Source: Verrucomicrobiota bacterium (GTDB lineage: Bacteria > Verrucomicrobiota > Verrucomicrobiia > Limisphaerales > UBA1100). Taken from it: a DNA stretch of 59,541 bases. The number at the start of each line of letters is the position of its first letter. Positions within the stretch are counted from its first letter, which is position 1. A program made the translations under genes and the position numbers. Below the pieces are notes generated by a model. The model was not told the DNA's origin, did no database searches, and saw nothing but the letters and a program-made list of their open reading frames with translations. Shown here in pieces: positions 36,054 through 45,366 of this stretch. The stretch lies in the NCBI GenBank assembly GCA_030747505.1, contig JASLKQ010000007.1, forward strand, positions 1 through 59,541, read 5' to 3'.

Positions 36054-36071
36054 TTATACACGTTTATACAC
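36054..36071 (+). repeat. 10-bp tandem element upstream of dnaK
   Basis: TTATACAC occurs at 36054-36061 and again at 36064-36071, one helical turn apart, each 8/9 identical to the DnaA-box form TTATNCACA (the last base differs). Just before it TGACGCA is also doubled (36026-36032 and 36034-36040). Together they look like a regulator-binding array 90-130 bp before dnaK. Confidence 0.4.
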
Positions 36072-36156
36072 CAGATTTTCACATACCATTACATGGCATT
36101 CTGTTTGCTTTAAGTAATAAACCGATCTGTACAATGGCACAGTCGAAAGGAATTTT

Positions 36157-38082
36157 ATGGGTAAAATTTTAGGTATCGATTTAGGCACCACCAACTCCTG
36201 CATGGCAGTTATTGAAGCCGGCGAGGCAACAGTCCTGGAAAATTCTGAAGGTAAGCGTACCACTCCTTCGGTAGTCGCGTTTGCCAAAAATGGCGAACGA
36301 CTTGTGGGGGATGCCGCCAAAAGGCAGGCTGTTACTAACCCCGCAAACACGATCTATTCGGCCAAAAGATTTATTGGCCGGAAATTTTCAGAGGTGGCTG
36401 AGGAATCCAAACGAATGCCCTACAAGGTGGTGGCTGGAAATAACGACGATGCAGCCATTGAAGTAGAGGTGGATGGAGAAAGGAAATCTTACAGTCCTCA
36501 AGAAATTGCATCCATGATCCTCGCCAAAATGAAGGCGGACGCAGAAATGCGTCTAGGCGAAACAATCAAGGAAGCAGTCATAACCGTACCGGCATACTTC
36601 AACGACACGCAACGACAAGCTACTAAGGATGCCGGTTCAATCGCAGGTCTGGAGGTGTTACGTATCATTAACGAGCCCACAGCTGCCTCATTGGCCTATG
36701 GTTTGGATAAAAAGAATGACGAAAAAATTGCCGTTTATGATTTAGGCGGCGGTACTTTTGATATTTCCATTCTTGAAATCGGAGACCAAGTATTCCAGGT
36801 CAAAGCCACCAATGGAGATACTCATCTTGGTGGTGATGATTGGGACAACTCAATTATCGATTGGATTGTTGACGAGTTCAAATCTGATTCAAGCATCGAT
36901 CTGAATGGTCAACCCGATGCCATGCAGCGGATCAAGGAAGAGGCTGAGAAAGCCAAAATCGCCCTTTCCAGTTCACAGAATTACGAAATCAGCCTGCCCT
37001 TTATTACCGCCGACCAGTCTGGTCCGAAGCATATAAAAGTAGAGCTCACACGCGCGAAATTGGAGCAACTCACAGACAGCCTTTTTGAACGCACCACTTC
37101 GCCAGTAAAAGCCTGTCTCAAGGATGCCGGTCTCAATTCAGGCGAAATTGATGAACTGGTCCTTGTGGGTGGCATGACCAGAATGCCTCGCGTTGTGGAA
37201 ACGGCCAATGCACTTCTTGGCAAGCAACCCAACCAAGGGGTGAATCCTGATGAAGTAGTGGCAATCGGTGCCGCCATTCAGGGGGGTGTCCTTAACAAGG
37301 AAGAAGGTCTGGACAGTGTGTTACTTCTGGACGTGACCCCTCTCTCTTTGGGCATTGAAACAGAGGGCGGCATCTTCACCAAACTCATAGAACGAAACAC
37401 CACCGTTCCGGCCAAGAAATCCAACATATTTTCCACCGCCGCTGACAACCAACCCGGCGTTGATGTTCAGGTTTTTCAGGGTGAACGCCCGATGGCAAAC
37501 GATAACAAAAAACTCGGTAATTTTAAACTGGATGGCATTGATCCGGCCCCTCGCGGAATGCCTCAAATTGAGGTGAGTTTTGACATTGATGCCAACGGGA
37601 TTCTACACGTTAGCGCCAAGGACAAAAAAACAGGCAAGGAACAGAAGATCACTATTAAGGATTCCAGCGGTCTGTCCGAAGACGAGATAGAGCAAATGAA
37701 GAAGGAAGCCGAGGAAAACGCCGAGGCAGACAAAAAACGTCAGGAACAGGTCGAATCAAGAAACGAGGCGGATACGATCGCTTACGCGGCAGAAAAGTTT
37801 CTTAAAGAGAACGGAGAGAAACTTTCTGATGACACCAAGAGTAAACTCGAAAAATCTGCCGAAGAGCTCAAAGAGAAACTTAAAGGCGACGACCTGGAAG
37901 CAATTAACAGTGCCAAGGACAGCGTAAATGAGGCCATGCAAGCCGCCGCTGGCGAAGCCTACCAAACCACCACCGAAGAAGACGATGAAACCAAAACCGG
38001 TGATACAGACGGCGAAGATCCTCCCAAGGAGGACCAAGGGCCAGTAGTCGACGCGGAAGTCGTGGATGAAGAGAAAAAATAA
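36157..38082 (+). CDS. dnaK: Chaperone protein DnaK (Hsp70)
   Basis: A 641-residue Hsp70. The ATPase signatures are [10 protein letters not shown]-like [50 protein letters not shown] and [13 protein letters not shown]. The substrate-binding domain follows from about 385, with the lid helices and an acidic tail ([20 protein letters not shown]). A fair Shine-Dalgarno AAGGA is 6 nt before the ATG. A weak promoter pair (TTGCTT at 36105, TACAAT at 36130) is present; no CIRCE element is seen. grpE and dnaJ are not adjacent; groES follows after 73 nt. Confidence 0.98.
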   Translation: MGKILGIDLGTTNSCMAVIEAGEATVLENSEGKRTTPSVVAFAKNGERLVGDAAKRQAVTNPANTIYSAKRFIGRKFSEVAEESKRMPYKVVAGNNDDAAIEVEVDGERKSYSPQEIASMILAKMKADAEMRLGETIKEAVITVPAYFNDTQRQATKDAGSIAGLEVLRIINEPTAASLAYGLDKKNDEKIAVYDLGGGTFDISILEIGDQVFQVKATNGDTHLGGDDWDNSIIDWIVDEFKSDSSIDLNGQPDAMQRIKEEAEKAKIALSSSQNYEISLPFITADQSGPKHIKVELTRAKLEQLTDSLFERTTSPVKACLKDAGLNSGEIDELVLVGGMTRMPRVVETANALLGKQPNQGVNPDEVVAIGAAIQGGVLNKEEGLDSVLLLDVTPLSLGIETEGGIFTKLIERNTTVPAKKSNIFSTAADNQPGVDVQVFQGERPMANDNKKLGNFKLDGIDPAPRGMPQIEVSFDIDANGILHVSAKDKKTGKEQKITIKDSSGLSEDEIEQMKKEAEENAEADKKRQEQVESRNEADTIAYAAEKFLKENGEKLSDDTKSKLEKSAEELKEKLKGDDLEAINSAKDSVNEAMQAAAGEAYQTTTEEDDETKTGDTDGEDPPKEDQGPVVDAEVVDEEKK

Positions 38083-38155
38083 ATTTAACCTATGGCGAGC
38101 GCCACGGGTTTCCATTCAAAAAACCTAACAAACAAACCAAAACAGAAACAATAAA

Positions 38156-38452
38156 ATGGCTAAACCCAAAATCAAGCCTCTCGGTGACCGCGTACTCGTG
38201 GAACCTGCCGAAGAAGCTGAAGTAAAGAAGGGCGGAATCATCATTCCTGATTCCGCAAAAGAGAAACCGCAGGAAAGCAAAGTCATCGCACTGGGCACTG
38301 GCAAGACTGACGATAATGGCAAAAAAATTGCCTTTGAAGTCAAGGTTGGTGACATCGTTTTGACCAACAAATACGGCGGAACAGAAATCAAGATCGATGG
38401 CGTGGAATATAAAATCCTGAATCAGGACGACATTCTCGCGGTAGTCGGCTAA
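38156..38452 (+). CDS. groES: Co-chaperonin GroES
   Basis: A 98-residue Hsp10 that caps GroEL. Signature: [34 protein letters not shown] (in parts), the mobile loop at about 17-33 and the C-terminal [15 protein letters not shown]. No Shine-Dalgarno sequence; the leader is A-rich. groEL follows after 27 nt. There is no CIRCE repeat between dnaK and groES. Confidence 0.97.
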   Translation: MAKPKIKPLGDRVLVEPAEEAEVKKGGIIIPDSAKEKPQESKVIALGTGKTDDNGKKIAFEVKVGDIVLTNKYGGTEIKIDGVEYKILNQDDILAVVG

Positions 38453-38470
38453 ACCCAATAATTTAAATAA

Positions 38471-40099
<1,629 letters not shown>

Positions 40100-40122
40100 G
40101 GCACATATACTATTCCATTCAC

Positions 40123-40155
40123 AAGAGCCGGCCTTTAATGGTCGGCTCTTTTTTA
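40123..40155 (+). terminator. Terminator after groEL
   Basis: The stem AAGAGCCG/CGGCTCTT (40123-40130 with 40143-40150) is followed by a T-rich tract TTTTTTATT. It is rho-independent in form and closes the chaperone unit. Confidence 0.88.
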
Positions 40156-40234
40156 TTGACCCGATATATCAATTATAAAAATTGCAATGTTTTACAGTAC
40201 CTTGTCACTACATATTAGGATACCATATGCTCAC

Positions 40235-40717
40235 ATGAGATCACATCGGCTACTTAAAGGTGTTTTTAGGGAAAAATCTGTGCAACACGTTGCCGAAAAG
40301 ATGAATCTCTCGCCTTCCACAGTCTACAAGTGGGCCGAATCACCCGACACAGGATCAGCCAGTGGTATCCCAAACCCACTGGACCGTGCATTGGCACTGA
40401 TCAAAGCAGCTGATGACCCCAAGGTCATACGTTGGTTATGCGAACAAAATGACGGGTTTTTTGTGGAAAACTCAGATCCAACCAATAACGGAAAACCTCA
40501 TCAGAATCTTGCCCCGGCTACCAGCTTGGTGGTGAAAAAATTTGCTGATCTGCTTTCCACTGTTGCTGAAGCTGCGTCTGATTCCAAAATCAACCACAAG
40601 GAAGCAGTACACATTCGTCAGGAATGGGAACAGCTAAAACGTGCAGCTGAAGGTTATGTAAAGTGCTGTGAAGAAGGCAATTTCAAGAAGCTGAACCAGG
40701 ATTTAAAGAAGGATTGA
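40235..40717 (+). CDS. Phage CII-like helix-turn-helix protein
   Basis: A protein of 160 residues from the ATG at 40235 (MRSHRLLKGVF). The N-terminal half has an HTH of the phage-regulator CII type: SVQHVAEKMNLSPSTVYKWAE, then NPLDRALALIKAADDPKVIRWLCEQ, the pattern seen in phage regulatory protein CII-like families. The C-terminal half is a helical bundle (VVKKFADLLSTVAEAASDS, HIRQEWEQLKRAAEGY). There is no phage gene nearby, so it is probably a domesticated chromosomal regulator. It follows the groEL terminator and overlaps the HAD gene 3' end by 35 bp in a convergent arrangement. Confidence 0.7.
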   Translation: MRSHRLLKGVFREKSVQHVAEKMNLSPSTVYKWAESPDTGSASGIPNPLDRALALIKAADDPKVIRWLCEQNDGFFVENSDPTNNGKPHQNLAPATSLVVKKFADLLSTVAEAASDSKINHKEAVHIRQEWEQLKRAAEGYVKCCEEGNFKKLNQDLKKD

Positions 40718-41315
40718 GCACTCCTAACTCTCTTAAGAATTCGCAGGAGCAACTCACATCTTTATGGCAACAGACCTGCCAGCCTCGCTCTCTTCCAGCT
40801 GCACAATTTTCAGGCAAATCATCAAGGTACACAATTTCACCGCCAGTAAAGCCTGAACATTCTTCGAGTGCCTCATAGATTTTTGCTTCCGGCTTAAGCG
40901 CTCCAACTTCATAGGAAAGAATGTGCCCCGTAAATATTGGCCAAAAGTCATATGTGCGGGCAATATAGCGTGCCGCCATTTCGTTGGTGTTGGAGAAAGT
41001 AAAAGTGGGCATTCCCGCCCGGACTATCTGCCTGTGCATATCAATCATCCCGGAAATAGGAGTAAATATATCTTCGAATAACGCGGCAAAATCCGTCTCA
41101 CTTCCTCTGAAACCTGTTTCCTCCTTTATCTGCCTAAAAAACTTTGAGGAACCTAACTCACCAGATTCGTACCTGGCGAGTAAGGGCGACTGATTTAAAT
41201 AAATGTTGAGCTCTGACTCGTTCCACCGGGTTTGCGGAGTCAATTTTCGAACAAGAATTGAATAGTCAAAGTCCAGCAACACTTTGCCGATATCAAAGGC
41301 AACTGCCTTGATCAT
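40683..41315 (-). CDS. HAD-family phosphatase, YihX-like
   Basis: A 210-residue haloacid-dehalogenase-superfamily hydrolase. Motif I is AFDIGKVLLDFDY (the YihX/HAD-IA form with Gly in place of the second Asp), motif II is FTFSNTNE, and motifs III/IV are GALKPEAKIYEALEE with IVYLDDLPENCAAGRERGW. Substrates of relatives are sugar phosphates (alpha-glucose-1-phosphate). It overlaps the recR stop by 4 nt at its start and is probably co-transcribed with dnaX-ybaB-recR. It overlaps the CII-like gene by 35 bp at its end. Confidence 0.85.
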   Translation of the reverse strand: MIKAVAFDIGKVLLDFDYSILVRKLTPQTRWNESELNIYLNQSPLLARYESGELGSSKFFRQIKEETGFRGSETDFAALFEDIFTPISGMIDMHRQIVRAGMPTFTFSNTNEMAARYIARTYDFWPIFTGHILSYEVGALKPEAKIYEALEECSGFTGGEIVYLDDLPENCAAGRERGWQVCCHKDVSCSCEFLRELGVLNPSLNPGSAS

Positions 41316-41908
41316 TGAACTTCTCGCCGTCCTTCCAGGGCATGAACAAGGGTAAGGTTATCGGCATACTCCAAACCACTGCCCGCCGGCAATCCGTGGG
41401 CAATCCGACTTATAGTAACCCCTTTATCCTTCAATCGCTGCGCCAAATAGTTACTGGTGGCTTCGCCTTCAACATCAGTCCCCAAAGCGAGAATAATCTC
41501 CTGCACCCCTTTCAAACGTGATTCGAGTTCGGCGATGCGAAGATCTTCCGGTTCCACTCCATTTAACGGCGAAATTTTCCCCCCCAAAACATGAAACAGC
41601 CCATTGAAAGCCCCTGATTTATCAACATTGATTACGTCCACCGCCGTTTCCACCACACACAACGTCTGTGACTCACGTCGACTGTCACTGCATAATCCAC
41701 AAGGCTGCGATTCGGTCAACGAACCGCATATTCTGCAAAATCCAATTCGCTCCCTTGCTTCCAGAAGAGATTCAGCCAATTGCCTTACCTGACCCGACTC
41801 ACTCTGAACCAAAAACAGGGCTAATCTTTCTGCAGAACGGGGACCAATTCCGGGCAACTGCCCAAGTGAGGAAATCAATCTTGTAATCGGATCCGGCAGG
41901 GACGCCAT
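41312..41908 (-). CDS. recR: Recombination mediator protein RecR
   Basis: A 198-residue protein from the ATG at 41908 (MASLPDPITRL); a longer frame to 41935 would run into ybaB. Domains: N-terminal helix-hairpin-helix (SLGQLPGIGPRSAERLALFL), the zinc finger CRICGSLTESQPCGLC near 57-72, the Toprim domain LCVVETAVDVINV ... LALGTDVEGEATSNYL, and the C-terminal ISRIAHGLPAGSGLEYAD. It works with RecO/RecF to load RecA on gapped DNA. ybaB lies 4 nt upstream. Confidence 0.95.
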   Translation of the reverse strand: MASLPDPITRLISSLGQLPGIGPRSAERLALFLVQSESGQVRQLAESLLEARERIGFCRICGSLTESQPCGLCSDSRRESQTLCVVETAVDVINVDKSGAFNGLFHVLGGKISPLNGVEPEDLRIAELESRLKGVQEIILALGTDVEGEATSNYLAQRLKDKGVTISRIAHGLPAGSGLEYADNLTLVHALEGRREVQ

Positions 41909-41912
41909 ATAT

Positions 41913-42224
41913 TCATCCCATCCCCGGCAACCCAAAACCGGAAGTCACCTTGCCCATCTCCTCTGCCTGAATCTTTTGCCCTTCCTCAACAGCATTATTA
42001 ACCGCGAGCAAAACCATATCTTCCAGCGAGTCCACTTCTCCGGGGTCCACTGCCTCCGGATCAATTTTGAGTGACTTAATTACGCCTTTACAGGTTGCCA
42101 CCACCTTCACTGCCCCTCCTCCACTACTCGCCTCAACAGTGCGCTCAGCAAGAGCTGCCTCCACTTCCTGTGCCTGCTGCTGAGCTCGCATGGCCTGTTT
42201 CATTAATTTATTAATACTTGCCAT
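41913..42224 (-). CDS. YbaB/EbfC-family nucleoid-associated protein
   Basis: A 103-residue protein with the family pattern INKLMKQAMRAQQQAQEVE, VEASSGGGAVKVVATCKGVI, KSLKIDPEAVDPGEVDSLED and LVLAAVN-like LLAVNNAVEEGQK. It binds DNA as a dimer and is almost always found between dnaX and recR, as here (14 nt after dnaX, 4 nt before recR). Confidence 0.93.
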   Translation of the reverse strand: MASINKLMKQAMRAQQQAQEVEAALAERTVEASSGGGAVKVVATCKGVIKSLKIDPEAVDPGEVDSLEDMVLLAVNNAVEEGQKIQAEEMGKVTSGFGLPGMG

Positions 42225-42238
42225 AAATTAAAATCTCC

Positions 42239-43948
42239 TTAGGTACGCACATCCACGATCTGCCCCTTAAAAACTTCCAGTGCTTTTTTAATCAGGGGAT
42301 CATTTTTGAATTCCTCCATATCGACCGGCCCTTCCGGTGGTTTGGATGAGGCATCTCCATTCTTTTCAATCTCTGCACCAGATGATCCTCCAACCTCCAT
42401 TGCAGCCCAGCCGTCGGGGCGATCGGCTATCACATAACTAACTACCCGAACCGATTGGCCTCCTTTACTTAAAGCCTCAATTAAAGCCTTGTTTGTCTCC
42501 TTCGTATCAGCCAATTCCATCTGTGGAGCAAATGCTTCAGGAAAACCTATCTTCGCCACGCCTTCATCTACCGACTGCAAATGAGCCTCCTGGAAATACG
42601 CACGGGAAAAAACCCCCAACGATTCCATCATATCAACCCAAAGCAATTTTAAGTCAGAAACCACAGGTGATTTTGACTTCACCCCAGAAGATTGCTGTTC
42701 AACAGAAGCCTTATTGTCAGCCAGGTCTTGTTTCGGCTCCAAATTTTTTGACTTGGCGGGAATCTTTTTTGGGGCAGAAACAGGCTCTTCAATCACTGCA
42801 TCACCGCCTTGACCACGAATCTCCTGCAGCTTATCGAGCACATCATTCAGGCTCATTGCGCCTGCCGCATTAATTGCCTTCATCAGGCTCACCTCGACTA
42901 AAATCTTCTTAGAGGAAACTCCGCGTAGCTGAAGCTCGCAGTCAGTTAATGTTTCAAGAATACGGGAAACGGCGCCGTGATCAGTCAGGCCCGCCTGTTC
43001 TTTGAGTGCAGTTGTTTCAGCCTCAGAGATCTGCAAAATCCCAACATCACCTCGGGACACAAGATATATCAACAGATTACGAAAGTGGTTGAGTAAATCA
43101 CCCACCAGCCGTGCCAACTCCTTACCCCCGGTCGCAAGCTCGTTCAGTTCGCGCAAAGCTACTGCTGACTCCCCCTTTAAAATAGCATTGGTTAATGAAA
43201 TCACCTGCCCTTGAGAACTAAGTCCAAACATCGAAAGCACATCAGTTTCTTTGATTTCTTCTCCACAAAAGCTGATGAGCTGATCGAGGGTGCTTTCAGC
43301 ATCCCGCATCCCTCCATCCGCCCCGCGAGCAATCGCCTGCAACGCCGCCTCCTCTACAGTTACTCCCTCCTCTTTTGCTATGTATTTGAGGTGATCCACA
43401 ATTTCTGCTGCAGGAATTCGACGGAGATCAAAACGCTGACACCGCGACAGGATCGTGGGCAACACTTTTTCCGGCTCAGTTGTTGCAAAGAGAAACTTTA
43501 CGTGGGCCGGCGGTTCTTCCAACGTTTTAAGCAAGGCATTGAAGGCGGCTGTTGTAAGCATGTGCACCTCATCAATGATGTAAATCTTAAAGCGACAGGT
43601 CGCCGGGGCGTAGGGCGCCGTATCGCGCAACTCACGAACTTGCTCTACCCCATTATTGCTCGCACCATCAATCTCCAGAACATCAAGAGCTCTGCCTTCT
43701 GCAATCTCAACACAACGTTCGTCATCTTCAGGAAAATCAACCGAAGGCCCCTCGGTTGCATTCAACGCTTTGGCAAAAATCCGCGCGATTGTCGTTTTGC
43801 CTGTTCCTCGCGGCCCGCTGAAAAGGTACGCGTGAGCGATCCGCCCCGAATTAATAGCATTAGACAGTGTTTGGGTGACGTGTTCCTGGCCAACCACATC
43901 CGAAAAGCGTTGAGGCCGATATTTGCGGGCTATTACCTGATAAGACAC
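42239..43948 (-). CDS. dnaX: DNA polymerase III subunit gamma/tau
   Basis: A 569-residue clamp-loader ATPase. Walker A is GPRGTGKTT (45-53), Walker B with DEVH is IYIIDEVHML, and sensor 1 is ATTEPEKVLPTILSRCQRF. Domain III ends near residue 370; a Lys/Pro/Ser linker and a tau-like C-terminal domain follow. The zinc module after Walker A, normally four Cys, reads NATEGPSVDFPEDDERCVEIAEG with only Cys79. Codons 393-395 contain A AAA AAG, the E. coli-type frameshift heptamer (see separate entry). The SRP RNA gene lies just upstream, then ybaB and recR downstream. Confidence 0.96.
   Translation of the reverse strand: MSYQVIARKYRPQRFSDVVGQEHVTQTLSNAINSGRIAHAYLFSGPRGTGKTTIARIFAKALNATEGPSVDFPEDDERCVEIAEGRALDVLEIDGASNNGVEQVRELRDTAPYAPATCRFKIYIIDEVHMLTTAAFNALLKTLEEPPAHVKFLFATTEPEKVLPTILSRCQRFDLRRIPAAEIVDHLKYIAKEEGVTVEEAALQAIARGADGGMRDAESTLDQLISFCGEEIKETDVLSMFGLSSQGQVISLTNAILKGESAVALRELNELATGGKELARLVGDLLNHFRNLLIYLVSRGDVGILQISEAETTALKEQAGLTDHGAVSRILETLTDCELQLRGVSSKKILVEVSLMKAINAAGAMSLNDVLDKLQEIRGQGGDAVIEEPVSAPKKIPAKSKNLEPKQDLADNKASVEQQSSGVKSKSPVVSDLKLLWVDMMESLGVFSRAYFQEAHLQSVDEGVAKIGFPEAFAPQMELADTKETNKALIEALSKGGQSVRVVSYVIADRPDGWAAMEVGGSSGAEIEKNGDASSKPPEGPVDMEEFKNDPLIKKALEVFKGQIVDVRT
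42717..42770 (-). other. Candidate programmed -1 frameshift site in dnaX
   Basis: The heptamer A AAA AAG lies in the correct phase at 42770-42764 (codons CCA AAA AAG). A -1 slip would read 15 more codons and stop at TGA 42719-42717, giving a gamma-like protein of about 410 residues. A second in-phase A AAA AAT lies shortly downstream. No obvious stimulating stem or Shine-Dalgarno-like element was found. Confidence 0.5.
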
Positions 43949-43976
43949 CGTGTTTTTTGGCTGGGAAATTAAGTTA

Positions 43977-44070
43977 GGCCAGGGTGACCACGGCAGATGC
44001 AGATCAAGCTACCGTTGCTGCCTTCCGGCCCTGGCGGGATTTGCAAGCCCGCATTCCATGGGCCCTGACG
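43977..44070 (-). ncRNA. ffs: Signal recognition particle RNA (small bacterial type)
   Basis: About 94 nt. The apical domain GGCCGGAAGGCAGCAACGG carries the GGAA tetraloop and the asymmetric AGCA loop bound by Ffh. The ends pair (GTCAGGG with CCCTGGC), and the lower helix GGTCAC matches the family. It is the scaffold of the SRP (with Ffh) for co-translational membrane targeting. It ends 28 nt before dnaX on the same strand, an adjacency also seen in other bacteria. The exact ends are approximate. Confidence 0.88.
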
Positions 44071-44136
44071 CACCGATACTGACGCTACCCAAGCAGACCG
44101 GCAAGCAGATTCAAATCCAACAGCCCAAGAAATCCT

Positions 44137-45327
44137 CTATTGGGCACTGAACTTATGCACAGTGGTGGTCTTGTATGTTTCTCCAGGCTTCAGGATGGTG
44201 TTAGGAAAATTATCGTGATTCACCGAATCAGGAAAGTGTTGGGTCTCCAGGCAAATAGCTCCGCGGAAAGGGTAAACCTTCCCTCCTTTACCTTTTTGGC
44301 CTTTAAGAAAATTACCGCTGTAAAATTGAATACCGGGTTGATCGGTGTAAATCTCCATCACGCGACCACTCTTGGGGTCCTTCAACCGGGCCGCAAGCCG
44401 TTGTTCGCCAGCATTCCCATTGAGCACAAAGTTGTGATCATACCCCTTGGGTGCTGTTTTACAGTCCTCAGTTTTAGTTGCCTCCTTATCAGGAATACCC
44501 TCACCTATCCCTCTAGATGTTCGGAACTCACGCGGCGTACCTTCCACAGATTCAATTTTCCCAGTCGGAATTAAAGTATCATCAGTGGGGGTATATTTAT
44601 CTGCATTGAGGGTTAATTCATGATCCAGCACCGTGCCACTACCCGATCCGGCAAGATTAAAGTAGGCATGGTTGGTTAAATTTACCGGTGTCGCTTTATC
44701 CGTGGTTGCCTCATAATCTATGCGCAACTCGTTTTCATCGGTAAGCGTATAGGTTACCTTTATACTCAGATTGCCAGGATAACCTTCCTCCCCGTCAGGA
44801 GTGGTAATACTAAAGGTCACGGCCTGTGCGTCAGTTGCTGACTCAGCCTTCCATACCTGCTTGCTCAGAGCTTTACCTTCACCTCCATGCAGATGGTTGG
44901 GATCATTATTTGTAGCAAGCGTATACTCCTTGCCATCGAGGGTAAATTTTCCCTTGGCAATGCGATTACAAACACGACCGGTAGTACAACCAAAGTATTG
45001 GTTGTCTTCCCCTTCGTACCCAGAAACGTCATCAAAACCATTCAACACATCGACAAAGTTACCGTCTTTATCAGGAAGGTGCAGCTCAACCAGTGTCGCA
45101 CCATAAGTGGCGACTTTGACAATCAGTCCATTCTTGTTTTTTAAGGTATAAATCTCGGTAGATTCGCCACCTTTGGTTTTCCCAAAGTCAACTGAAGTAT
45201 TGGCCCCAGATTCAGGCTCAACGGATGAACCAGGATCAGGATTTGGGCTGGGAAGACAGGCATTCATAAAAAGTATAGCAGCTACGGCCGCCGAATATTT
45301 CAGGACAAAGGAAAAGTTGATCTGCAT
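44137..45327 (-). CDS. galM: Aldose 1-epimerase (galactose mutarotase), lipoprotein form
   Basis: A 396-residue mutarotase interconverting alpha and beta aldose anomers. The N-terminus is a lipoprotein signal (YSAAVAAILFMNAC, lipobox Cys24) and a Ser/Pro/Glu linker, so this form is periplasmic. The enzyme domain shows FGCTTGRVCNRIAKGKFTL, NNDPNHLHGGEGKAL, PVNLTNHAYFNLAG with the catalytic His, GYDHNFVLN, and ICLETQHFPDSVNH with the catalytic Glu. It lies between the M16 peptidase gene (39-nt gap) and the SRP RNA gene on the same strand. Confidence 0.93.
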   Translation of the reverse strand: MQINFSFVLKYSAAVAAILFMNACLPSPNPDPGSSVEPESGANTSVDFGKTKGGESTEIYTLKNKNGLIVKVATYGATLVELHLPDKDGNFVDVLNGFDDVSGYEGEDNQYFGCTTGRVCNRIAKGKFTLDGKEYTLATNNDPNHLHGGEGKALSKQVWKAESATDAQAVTFSITTPDGEEGYPGNLSIKVTYTLTDENELRIDYEATTDKATPVNLTNHAYFNLAGSGSGTVLDHELTLNADKYTPTDDTLIPTGKIESVEGTPREFRTSRGIGEGIPDKEATKTEDCKTAPKGYDHNFVLNGNAGEQRLAARLKDPKSGRVMEIYTDQPGIQFYSGNFLKGQKGKGGKVYPFRGAICLETQHFPDSVNHDNFPNTILKPGETYKTTTVHKFSAQ

Positions 45328-45366
45328 GCCTCAGATGATGCATGAGCAATTCCGAGAGTCAACCCG

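Noticed and set aside
43211-43972. Plus-strand reading frame of 253 codons opposite dnaX
   Set aside because: It is antisense to the conserved ATPase domain of dnaX. It has no recognisable domain.
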